Shown here piece after piece: positions 46,932-54,567 of a DNA stretch of 64,000 nt; within the stretch, counting starts at the first letter, position 1; each line of letters begins with the position of its first letter. This stretch comes from Methylovulum psychrotolerans (GTDB taxonomy: Bacteria > Pseudomonadota > Gammaproteobacteria > Methylococcales > Methylomonadaceae). The DNA lies in NCBI RefSeq assembly GCF_002923755.1, contig NZ_PGFZ01000006.1:118956-182955 (forward strand), given 5' to 3'. The position numbers and the translations under genes were made by a program. The notes under the pieces are model-generated. The model had not been told where the DNA came from. It saw only the letters and a list, made by a program, of their open reading frames with translations, and did no database searches.

Positions 46932-47611
46932 TGCCCCGCCCCCTCATATCCGTCAGCGGTCTCTACAAACAGTATTTGATCAATGTCCCGGTGCTTAAGG
47001 ACATTAACTTTAACATCGGAAGCGGCGAATTTGTCGCCATCATGGGGCATTCCGGTTCCGGCAAATCGACGTTAATGAATATCCTCGGCTGCTTGGATAC
47101 CGCCACCGCCGGGCATTATTACCTACAAGACCGCGACACCGCCACCTTAAGCTCGGATGAACTGGCTAACCTGCGCAACCAATTGATCGGCTTTGTTTTT
47201 CAAGGCTTCAACTTATTGCCGCGCAGTTCGCTCTTAGAGAACATTGCCTTACCCTTGCTGTATGCGGGTAAAAGCAAACCCGAACGGCGCGAAAAAGCCC
47301 TGCAAATGCTCAGCCGGGTCGGCCTGGCAGAATTTGGCGAACGCCGTCCCAACCAATTGTCCGGCGGACAGCAGCAACGTGTCGCCATCGCCAGAGCCTT
47401 GGTGACCGATCCCAAACTCATTCTCGCCGATGAACCGACCGGCAATCTGGACACCCAAACCAGCGAAGACATTATGAAAATCTTCCAAACGATGAACGCA
47501 GAGCAAAAAATCACGATCATCCTCGTCACCCACGAACCGGATATTGCCGCCCATGCCCAGCGCATGATCCTGGTGCGTGACGGGCAAATCGCCAGCGATA
47601 CCCGCACATGA
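46931..47611 (+). CDS. MacB-type ABC transporter ATPase
   Basis: A 226-residue nucleotide-binding protein with Walker [11 protein letters not shown]-loop [10 protein letters not shown], signature [16 protein letters not shown], Walker [13 protein letters not shown] and switch His LVTHEP. It matches the LolD/MacB ATPase group. Unlike E. coli MacB, ATPase and permease are on separate polypeptides. Overlaps the permease gene by four bases. Confidence 0.95.
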   Translation: MPRPLISVSGLYKQYLINVPVLKDINFNIGSGEFVAIMGHSGSGKSTLMNILGCLDTATAGHYYLQDRDTATLSSDELANLRNQLIGFVFQGFNLLPRSSLLENIALPLLYAGKSKPERREKALQMLSRVGLAEFGERRPNQLSGGQQQRVAIARALVTDPKLILADEPTGNLDTQTSEDIMKIFQTMNAEQKITIILVTHEPDIAAHAQRMILVRDGQIASDTRT

Positions 47612-48831
47612 TTATCGGGGCCTTATTGGGGGAAGGTTGGGCGGCCATGCTGGCGAACCGGATGCGCACCCTGTTGACCATGCTGGGGATGGTGTTTGGG
47701 GTCGGCGCGGTCATTATGATGATGGCTATCGGCCAAGGTGCGGAATTGATGGTGAATGAGTCCATCGCCTCCATGGGCAGCAATTTGTTTATCGTATTGT
47801 CCGGCTCCAGCTCGGCGGGGGGCACCCGGCAAGGTTCCGGCACCGTGCCGACATTAACCTTAGCCGATGCCCAAGCCATCAGCGAATTGCCGCAAATCGC
47901 CGCCGTCGCGCCGAATATTTTCAATTCTGCACAACTGATTTACGCATCCAATAATTGGAGCACCCAAGTCGCGGGCACCACACCAGCCATTATTGAAGTC
48001 CGCGATTGGCAAGTGGTGGCCGGGGAAGGTTTTAAAGACAGCGACATCCGTGCGGCGACGCGGGTGCTGTTGATGGGGCAAACGGTGGTGAAAAATCTGT
48101 TTGGCGATGAAAACCCGGTCGGGAAAATTGTCAGGGTCAAAAACAGCCCGTTTCTGATAGTCGGCATCTTGGCGCAAAAAGGCCAAAGTTTGGATGGGCG
48201 CGATCAAGACGATACCGTGTTAGTGCCGATCACCACTGCGCAACGGCAATTGTTCGGCAACCAATTCCCCGGCATGGTGCGGATGATTTTAGTGAAAGCC
48301 AAGTCCGCCGCCGTGATGGCGAAAGCCGAACAGGAAATGAATGATTTACTGCACACCCGGCACCGTATCCATGCCGATAAAGACAATGATTTTTCCGTCC
48401 GCAACCTCACCGCCGTTGCCCAAGCCGCCGCCAGCACCACCGCCGCCATGTCGACCATGCTCGGCGCCATCGCCTCGGTATCGCTCTTAGTGGGCGGTAT
48501 CGGCATCATGAATATCATGCTGGTATCGGTCACCGAAAGGACGCGCGAAATCGGCATCCGCATGGCTATCGGCGCAAAAAACAGCGACATCTTGCTGCAA
48601 TTTCTCTTCGAAGCGGTGATGATTTCCCTAGCCGGGAGTTTTATCGGCGCGGCTTTAGGGGTTGCCTGCGCTTATTTTTACAGCCAAATCAACGATACAC
48701 TGGTAGTGGTGACGCTTAGCTCGGTGTTGCTGGCGTTTGGGGTGGCGGCGAGTGTCGGGGTGTTTTTTGGCTTTTATCCGGCGCGGAAAGCCGCTAATTT
48801 AAAGCCTATTGAAGCCTTGCGGTTTCAGTAG
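47608..48831 (+). CDS. MacB-type ABC permease (FtsX fold)
   Basis: A 407-residue permease: N-terminal helix ([26 protein letters not shown]), large periplasmic domain (about 60-270), then three C-terminal helices ([21 protein letters not shown]-like, [50 protein letters not shown]). These match the MacB/FtsX family. With the preceding genes it forms a tripartite pump that may export peptides, siderophores or macrolide-like compounds. The substrate is not evident. Confidence 0.94.
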   Translation: MIIGALLGEGWAAMLANRMRTLLTMLGMVFGVGAVIMMMAIGQGAELMVNESIASMGSNLFIVLSGSSSAGGTRQGSGTVPTLTLADAQAISELPQIAAVAPNIFNSAQLIYASNNWSTQVAGTTPAIIEVRDWQVVAGEGFKDSDIRAATRVLLMGQTVVKNLFGDENPVGKIVRVKNSPFLIVGILAQKGQSLDGRDQDDTVLVPITTAQRQLFGNQFPGMVRMILVKAKSAAVMAKAEQEMNDLLHTRHRIHADKDNDFSVRNLTAVAQAAASTTAAMSTMLGAIASVSLLVGGIGIMNIMLVSVTERTREIGIRMAIGAKNSDILLQFLFEAVMISLAGSFIGAALGVACAYFYSQINDTLVVVTLSSVLLAFGVAASVGVFFGFYPARKAANLKPIEALRFQ

Positions 48832-49057
48832 CGGGGGAGAAAAAAAGCCAATTTTCCTTGCCAGAAGACGAAAGTCGGCTTTACTTGGCGCCGTAACGGA
48901 CGGCCAAAGGCTGGGGCATTAAAAATAGCTATAAACCTGCTTATAGAGTCAGGCGTTAAGCAAACGGCAGGCTAAAGGTTGGTACACTCGGTTAGGCCAG
49001 CGTGCAATGGCTAAAGAGCATTGCACGAAGACTCACCCCGATAGCCAAAGCCCAGCT
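48832..49057. other. intergenic region between the efflux operon and parB
   Basis: No gene is seen. A direct GCACGAAG/GCACTTCG-type pairing and the repeated GGCTAAAG stretches near 48970-49015 (AGCCAGCGTGCAATGGCT, GAGCATTGCACG) form weak inverted repeats around GCAATG/CATTGC. No recognised terminator apart from the palindrome beginning at 49058. Confidence 0.35.
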
Positions 49058-49086
49058 AAAAAGTGTAACAACTTGTTACACTTTTT
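49058..49086. other. 29-base perfect palindrome, copy C, possible parS-like or terminator site
   Basis: The third identical copy of the palindrome with arms AAAAAGTGTAACAA and TTGTTACACTTTTT, 19 bases downstream of the parB stop. Six bases or so upstream are also shared with copies A and B (AGCCAAAG). A long perfect palindrome next to parAB suits a centromere-like ParB site, but the flanking T-runs also make it a good terminator between two convergent genes. The canonical chromosomal parS sequence is not present. Confidence 0.6.
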
Positions 49087-49104
49087 TAGGCCCGCTGCCC
49101 CCAG

Positions 49105-50010
49105 TTACAACGCCGTATCTGCCAACATCTGTTCTATAAAGTCTTTTAGGCGTTTTTCTTGCACTTCGTCGAGCAGTTTGGCGCTGAGTTTAATGGTAAA
49201 ATGATGGTTGGTCGAAGAAATATTGCCGACTTTTTTGCCGTCCCGAAAAAAATACTGCGCCATCTGCACATCGGTATCGATGTTGTTCGCTACCTCTTTT
49301 ATTTTTCTTTTGATAAAATCGGCCAATTTGGTTTGGTCGAGTTCCTTAGCCACCAATAAATCCCACGCCTCGGCACTCACTTGGTCAAGATACGGCGAAT
49401 CCTTATGGTCTTTCAAGACTTTTTTCAGGTCGTTGGCGGCGGAGCGGGACAGTAATCTGGGGTTGGCCTCCAAATCGGCCAAGATAAAATCCGGCAACTC
49501 ATTAAAGGCAAAATAGCGGTACATGTCTTCCCTGACCAAGCCTAGGGATTCGGCGAGTTTCTTTTTAGTCGGAAACAAGCCTTCAATTTGGCGTATGGCC
49601 AGGCTGATTTCATAATCGCTTAAATCTTCCCTATCGACATTTTCGGCCAAGGCAAACACCGCCATATCGCTGTCCGAGATATTGGTGACGATCGCTTCGA
49701 CCGTATTTTTATGCAGCAGCTTATGCGCCCGCCAGCGCCGCTCGCCTGCCGCTATCTGATAGCCATCGCCCGCTTTACGCAATAAAATCGGCTCCAATAG
49801 GCCAATCTCCGCGATGGACGCGGCGAGCTTGTCCAATTCGTCCTGAGGAAATACCTTGCGCGGCTGGTAAGGGTTGGCCTCAATGCTGTCAACCGGCACC
49901 AAACGGTATTCCCTGCCTTCGGCAAACTCCACCTCTTGGCCGGAAGCGGTATGGCGCAGGTTATTTTGCTGTAGCTTGGATTGCAGCATACCTTTTAAGT
50001 CTTTTTTCAT
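49105..50010 (-). CDS. parB: ParB-family partition protein, plasmid-type
   Basis: A 301-residue ParB/RepB-like protein: N-terminal ParB/Srx domain (VDSIEANPYQPRKVFPQDEL, then the GERRWRA box; about 35-125), a helix-turn-helix middle (PTKKKLAESLGLVREDMYRYFAFNEL; about 145-185), and a C-terminal region with KRKIKEVANN and a hydrophobic end (LSAKLLDEVQEKRLKDFIEQML) for dimerisation. The NYQPRK motif matches the ParB box I variant. It overlaps parA (ATGA). The CTP-binding motif GERRWRA suggests a functional CTPase-type clamp. Confidence 0.9.
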   Translation of the reverse strand: MKKDLKGMLQSKLQQNNLRHTASGQEVEFAEGREYRLVPVDSIEANPYQPRKVFPQDELDKLAASIAEIGLLEPILLRKAGDGYQIAAGERRWRAHKLLHKNTVEAIVTNISDSDMAVFALAENVDREDLSDYEISLAIRQIEGLFPTKKKLAESLGLVREDMYRYFAFNELPDFILADLEANPRLLSRSAANDLKKVLKDHKDSPYLDQVSAEAWDLLVAKELDQTKLADFIKRKIKEVANNIDTDVQMAQYFFRDGKKVGNISSTNHHFTIKLSAKLLDEVQEKRLKDFIEQMLADTAL

Positions 50011-50816
50011 AAAGGCTCATCTCCCACCGTAAGTTGCAGGCGTTCAACCAATAATTCCGCCAACCTTTTATATTCCCTAGCCACCTTCGATGTCCTGTCC
50101 AACTCGCGCAAACTCATTTGCGCAATCGCCGATTGGTTGACTTTGGTGCTGGTGGGGATTTTAATGTCGATCAATTTACCGATCTGCTCCCGCGCCGCGC
50201 CCTCAATTAATTTACAGACGGTTTGCCTTTCATCATGACGGACTAATAAAGCGCCAATCAATTCTAAGGCCGGATTAATGCGGCGGATTTTTTCAACCAA
50301 CCTCAGCAAATCGGTAACGCCGTACATGCCGTATTGCGAACCGGATTCGATAGGGATAATCAAATGGCTGGCCGCCGCAAGGGCATTGCTGGTCAACAGT
50401 TTCAAACTGGGCGGGCAATCGATTAAGATCACGTCATAAATGCCTTGCAAAGGCCGTATCTTATCGCGCAATTCCTCCGAAGGCCTAGGCACGACATCCT
50501 TCAATTCGTCTTCTGTCCTGCCCAACAAGAGTGAGCCATAAATTAACGACACCCCTTCAATATGGGTATCTTCATGGATGGCTAAGGGCAATTTTTCGAT
50601 TTCGGAGAGCAACAGTTCCGCACAGGTCACCGACACTTCGCTGGGATGTTTTTTGCCGATATGCAGGCTGGCGTTGGCTTGGGGGTCAAGGTCAATAACC
50701 AATACGGATAGGCCTAATTTTGCCAATTCCGCCGCAAGGTTAATCACAGTCGTGGTTTTGCCGCAGCCGCCTTTATGGTTGGATACAGCAATGGTTACGG
50801 TTTTTTTAGCTGACAT
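50007..50816 (-). CDS. parA: ParA-family partition ATPase
   Basis: A 269-residue deviant Walker A ATPase: NHKGGCGKTTTVINLA (P-loop with signature Lys), VLVIDLDPQANAS (Walker A'), VILIDCPPSLKLL (Walker B), and later KIPTSTKVNQSAIAQMSL. No DNA-binding N-terminal domain is present, so it is type Ib/chromosomal-like in size. ATG 50816 is chosen because the P-loop starts ten residues later, as in other ParAs. The frame extends upstream to 50912 without conserved sequence. It is read with parB as an operon. Confidence 0.92.
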   Translation of the reverse strand: MSAKKTVTIAVSNHKGGCGKTTTVINLAAELAKLGLSVLVIDLDPQANASLHIGKKHPSEVSVTCAELLLSEIEKLPLAIHEDTHIEGVSLIYGSLLLGRTEDELKDVVPRPSEELRDKIRPLQGIYDVILIDCPPSLKLLTSNALAAASHLIIPIESGSQYGMYGVTDLLRLVEKIRRINPALELIGALLVRHDERQTVCKLIEGAAREQIGKLIDIKIPTSTKVNQSAIAQMSLRELDRTSKVAREYKRLAELLVERLQLTVGDEPL

Positions 50817-51237
50817 GTGTGTACGGTATGAGTAAAATTTGTGTCCATTATAGGTGGGTAGGGATAAAAAAGACAGCCCTTTAAAATGCTGTTGACCGCG
50901 CGGCCGGCACATCTGCCGGGCCTATACCTTGCGCAAGTTGCTTTAAAATATTATTTGGCATACCATGAATAGAGCGGTTTATAGGGCTATCAGGCCTCTT
51001 TTCTGTCCCCTATTTAGTGCCCACACACTAAAAATCAGCGGCGGTGGGTAACGTTTAAGCAGCGGTTATCGCGGTGTACATAGGCAAAACCACAGTCGGT
51101 TTCCGTCAACCCGCCCTATCGGATCACACTGATTATACAAAAACCCATCCCCTCCGTATCCGCGATGCAATAGCCTAACGCTGTCAGCGGCCCTAAGAAA
51201 ATTTTTATCTACATAGACCTGTAATTTGGAGTTTGCA
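50817..51237. promoter_or_regulatory. intergenic region between parA and gpmI
   Basis: Divergent promoters for parAB (leftward) and gpmI (rightward) should be here. I see no gene. TTGGAG at 51226-51231 lies seven bases before ATG 51238 of gpmI as its ribosome-binding site. The segment 51080-51200 has a short ORF on the minus strand that I judge to be spurious. Confidence 0.4.
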
Positions 51238-52890
51238 ATGATTGAGTTGAAAAAAAATGTGGCTTTTACCGGCCCGCAAGGACCTGTGGTATTGGTCATT
51301 ATGGATGGGATGGGGATCGGTAAAAACCCGGCCAGCGATTTTGTCAAACAGGCCAATACGCCGAATTTAGATTGGCTGCATGAAAATGCCTTGTACACAA
51401 AATTGCGGGCGCATGGCGTAGCGGTAGGTTTACCGGATGATGGGGATATGGGCAATTCGGAAGTAGGCCATAATGCCATCGGTTGCGGGCGGATTTTTGA
51501 GCAAGGCGCGGCCTTAATCGGTAAAGCGATTGCCTCCGGTGCGATGTATGCCGACGGTTCGGTATGGCATGAGCTGATTACCCATGTCCATGACCAAGCA
51601 TCAACCTTGCACTTTATCGGCCTGTTGTCGGACGGTAATGTCCATTCCAATATTAACCATCTGGAGTCCATGTTACGCAAGGCGAAAGAGCAGGGCGTTA
51701 AGCGTGCGCGGATACATGCCTTGATTGACGGGCGCGATGTGCCGCCGACTTCGGCATTCGAGTATGTGGAACGCTTCGAAACTTTTTTGGATGCGCTCAA
51801 TGCCGACGGCACAGTCGATTATTGCGTGGCATCGGGTGGCGGGCGCATGAATATCACTATGGACCGTTATGATGCCAATTGGGATATGGTGAAGCGGGGC
51901 TGGGCAACCCATGTCAAAGCCGAAGGCCGGACGTTTGCGTCGATGCAAGAAGCCGTGACAACGTTCCGGGCGGAAATGCCTGGCATTCTCGATCAAGATT
52001 TGCCCGCCTTTGTCATTGAGCGCGACGGCGTAGCGGTAGGGCCGATCGTCGATGGCGACAGCGTCATTTTATTTAACTTTCGCGGTGATCGTGCCTTGGA
52101 AATTACCAAAGCCTTTGAAGCCGATGAGTTAAAGGAATTTGACCGGGGCGGCAAACCCGATGTGATGTATGCGGGCATGATGCAGTATGACGGTGATCTG
52201 GGTGTGCCGGCGCGTTATCTGGTGACACCGCCAGCGATTGACCGCACGATGAGCGAATACCTTTCCAATGCCGGTGTCAAGCAATTGGCCATTTCGGAAA
52301 CGCAAAAATACGGCCACATGACCTACTTCTTCAACGGCAATAATTCGGGTAAATTTGCTACCGAAACGTGGCAAGAAATTCCGTCTGATGTCTGCCCGTT
52401 CGAAGATGCGCCCCGCATGAAAGCCGATGAAATCACCGCTGCGGTGGTAAAGGCGATTGAGGGCGGCGAATACCAATTTATCCGCCTGAATTTCCCGAAC
52501 GGCGACATGGTGGGCCATACAGGTAGGGTGGATGCCGTCAAATTGGCGGTTGAGGCCGTAGATGAAGGGGTCGGCAAGATTATGGCCGCCCTGAAACAAA
52601 CTAACGGCATTATGGTGTGCTCGGCAGATCACGGTAATGCCGACGATATGTGCGAACTGGATAAGAAAACCGGCGCTTTGGTGCTGGATGAACAAGGCAA
52701 CTACAAACCTAAGACCGCGCATTCATTAAACCCGGTGCCGGGTATTGTCTATGACCCATCGGGGCTGGCCAACGCCCGGTTGGCTGACGTGCCCAACGCG
52801 GGTATTGCCAACCTCGCCGCGACCTGCATCACCTTGTTAGGCTTTGAGCCACCCGAAGATTATGCCGCGAGTTTAGTGGCCGTCGGTTAA
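51238..52890 (+). CDS. gpmI: 2,3-bisphosphoglycerate-independent phosphoglycerate mutase
   Basis: A 550-residue alkaline-phosphatase-fold enzyme that interconverts 3- and 2-phosphoglycerate. Metal and catalytic residues: LVIMDGMGIGKNPASDF with the first Asp, GLPDDGDMGNSEVGHNAIG with the nucleophilic Ser, LIDGRDVPPTSA, and the second metal site VCSADHGNADDM. Length is typical. ATG 51238 is chosen with the TTGGAG site, although a TTG at 51226 is in frame. Housekeeping gene of central metabolism; not linked to its neighbours. Confidence 0.96.
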   Translation: MIELKKNVAFTGPQGPVVLVIMDGMGIGKNPASDFVKQANTPNLDWLHENALYTKLRAHGVAVGLPDDGDMGNSEVGHNAIGCGRIFEQGAALIGKAIASGAMYADGSVWHELITHVHDQASTLHFIGLLSDGNVHSNINHLESMLRKAKEQGVKRARIHALIDGRDVPPTSAFEYVERFETFLDALNADGTVDYCVASGGGRMNITMDRYDANWDMVKRGWATHVKAEGRTFASMQEAVTTFRAEMPGILDQDLPAFVIERDGVAVGPIVDGDSVILFNFRGDRALEITKAFEADELKEFDRGGKPDVMYAGMMQYDGDLGVPARYLVTPPAIDRTMSEYLSNAGVKQLAISETQKYGHMTYFFNGNNSGKFATETWQEIPSDVCPFEDAPRMKADEITAAVVKAIEGGEYQFIRLNFPNGDMVGHTGRVDAVKLAVEAVDEGVGKIMAALKQTNGIMVCSADHGNADDMCELDKKTGALVLDEQGNYKPKTAHSLNPVPGIVYDPSGLANARLADVPNAGIANLAATCITLLGFEPPEDYAASLVAVG

Positions 52891-52895
52891 TAATC

Positions 52896-52928
52896 CTTGG
52901 GGCGCGGGCAGGATGCCCGCACCCCAAG
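52896..52928 (+). terminator. GC-rich hairpin after gpmI
   Basis: CTTGGGGCGCGGGCA and the complementary TGCCCGCACCCCAAG separated by three bases, with a one-base bulge, start just after the gpmI stop. No T-run follows. The GCGGGCA/TGCCCGC core recurs at 54550-54565, so it may be a dispersed repeat that also terminates. Confidence 0.5.
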
Positions 52929-53316
52929 AGCCGTAACCTCCGCCATGCTATTTATCCCCGCCAAAAAAGCCCCTGAACTTTCCCTATAAAGCCAAGTTAA
53001 AAAATTCCCCGAACCGTTTGCCCGCTCTATCAAAAAGAAGTGGGACGGATAGGGTTAAATAAGCCCCCTGCCTGATCCCTATCATGCGGACAGTGCTATC
53101 AGTTAATGCCACAGCACCGCTGTACGGCAATAACCGCCTATGTACGCTACCGTACCGTCAAAGCCCCCAAAAAAGTGTTTAATAAAGCCAATGGTTTTTC
53201 AAATCCGTTGCTTTCTGGCAATTATTTTAATAGTCCATCAGAACGCAATAATTGTTGCAACCGTGAACTTTTAACGGTTGTGTCCGATGCTTATATAACC
53301 CAATGGATAATATGTT
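52929..53316. other. intergenic region upstream of the lipoprotein pair
   Basis: No convincing gene. The segment 53106-53339 is open on the plus strand but overlaps the lipoprotein start and has no coding character. The promoter of the lipoprotein pair is expected near 53210-53300, which is AT-rich. Confidence 0.35.
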
Positions 53317-53697
53317 ATGAACAAAATGACCCACCCTAAAGCGAGCCTTCTGCTTAGCAGTGCGGCGCTTGCCTTACTGATCGCTGGCTGCGCCAGTGTT
53401 CCGCCGCCCGTAGAACAGATGGCCGTTTCCAAAGCCGCTGTCGATAATGCCAGCAGTGCCGGGGGAACGGAATTAGCGCCTATATTGCTTAAATCGGCGA
53501 TGGATAAAATGGATGCCGCCAACCGGGCGATGGACGACAAAGACTATGTAATCGCCCGGCAGCTGGCGGAGCAGGCACAAGTTGACGCGCAGCTCGCCAG
53601 CGCCACCGCCCGCTCTGCCAAAGCCCATACCGCCGCTGGCGCATTGCAGGAAGACAACCGTGTGTTACGTCAAGAACTTGACCGTAGCGCCCACTAA
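53317..53697 (+). CDS. small DUF4398-type lipoprotein
   Basis: A 126-residue protein with a lipobox signal (LALLIAGCASVPP, Cys at about residue 25) and a helical Ala/Asp-rich region with MDKMDAANRAMDDKDYVIARQLAEQA, the DUF4398 pattern. It should be anchored in the outer membrane, facing the periplasm. The next gene encodes an OmpA-like lipoprotein with a similar helical domain, and the two are likely co-transcribed (18-base gap). Confidence 0.8.
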   Translation: MNKMTHPKASLLLSSAALALLIAGCASVPPPVEQMAVSKAAVDNASSAGGTELAPILLKSAMDKMDAANRAMDDKDYVIARQLAEQAQVDAQLASATARSAKAHTAAGALQEDNRVLRQELDRSAH

Positions 53698-53715
53698 CCC
53701 ACACAGGAGCCCCTT

Positions 53716-54516
53716 ATGCAAAACCATCACTTTTTCCCCCTCTCCCTGATCGCTGTGGCACTGTTGTCAGGCTGTGGTTCCGTACCCAATCCGGCTCTGG
53801 ATGCCGCCCATAGCAACTTTAATACCGCGCGTAGCGATGCCGATGTGACTTCGTTGGCGGCTTTAGAACTGCAAACGGCGGGGGAATCTTTAACGAAAGC
53901 GGATACCGCTTTCGCTAATGACGAAGATGCCGGCACCGTTAACCAATTAGCGTATCTCACGACACAGCAAGTCAATATTGCCCAAGAAGTCGCCAACCGC
54001 AAAACCGCAGAATTGGTCGTCACCAATGCTGCCGCTAACCGTAATGCGGTGCGCTTAGATGCCAGAACGGCAGAAATAGACCGTGACCACGCGCTCATTG
54101 CCGAACAACAACGCCAGCTTGATGCCCTGAACGCCAAGAAAACCGACCGTGGCATGGTCATCACCCTAAGCGATGTCTTGTTCAACGTCGACAAAGCGCA
54201 GCTGAAATCAGGCGGTGTCCGCAATGTCCAAAAACTGGCGGATTTTTTGTCACAATACCCTAACTACAAGGTATCCGTCGAAGGCCATACCGACAGTACG
54301 GGCAGTGACGAACATAACCAAGACCTCTCCGAACGCCGTGCCGACTCGGTACAATCGGCGTTGCTCAATGACGGTATCGGCGGCGAGCGCATCAGCACGC
54401 ACGGCTATGGCGAGGGTTCCCCTATCGCCAGCAATGATGATGCCGGCAGCCGCCAACTGAACCGCCGTGTGGAAATTATCCTGTCCGATGCCAACGGTAA
54501 CATCACTCAGCGTTAG
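53716..54516 (+). CDS. OmpA-family lipoprotein with DUF4398 domain
   Basis: A 266-residue lipoprotein (LIAVALLSGCGSVPN), then a DUF4398-like helical stretch (LAALELQTAGESLTKADTAFANDEDAG; about 45-130) and a C-terminal OmpA peptidoglycan-binding domain (VSVEGHTDSTGSDEHNQDLSE, RADSVQSALL, YGEGSPIASNDDAGS, NRRVEIILSD; about 150-265). AGGAG precedes the ATG. Tethers the outer membrane to peptidoglycan. It pairs with the preceding lipoprotein. Confidence 0.88.
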   Translation: MQNHHFFPLSLIAVALLSGCGSVPNPALDAAHSNFNTARSDADVTSLAALELQTAGESLTKADTAFANDEDAGTVNQLAYLTTQQVNIAQEVANRKTAELVVTNAAANRNAVRLDARTAEIDRDHALIAEQQRQLDALNAKKTDRGMVITLSDVLFNVDKAQLKSGGVRNVQKLADFLSQYPNYKVSVEGHTDSTGSDEHNQDLSERRADSVQSALLNDGIGGERISTHGYGEGSPIASNDDAGSRQLNRRVEIILSDANGNITQR

Positions 54517-54549
54517 GCTTTAACGCAGCGGCGGTAAGAGGCTGGGAGC

Positions 54550-54565
54550 GCGGGCATCTGCCCGC
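54550..54565. terminator. short GC-rich hairpin between convergent genes
   Basis: GCGGGCA-TC-TGCCCGC between the ends of the OmpA-like lipoprotein gene (+) and cti (-). It is symmetric and so could terminate both, but no T-run is obvious and the same core occurs after gpmI. Confidence 0.4.
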
Positions 54566-54567
54566 CC

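Noticed and set aside
48832-49104. Canonical chromosomal parS near parAB
   Set aside because: The TGTTTCACGTGAAACA-type sequence was not seen. The only long palindrome near parB is the distinct GTGTAAC-type one reported above.
51066-51812. 248-residue minus-strand ORF across the gpmI start
   Set aside because: It is antisense to a convincing gpmI with all catalytic residues, and has no recognisable domain.
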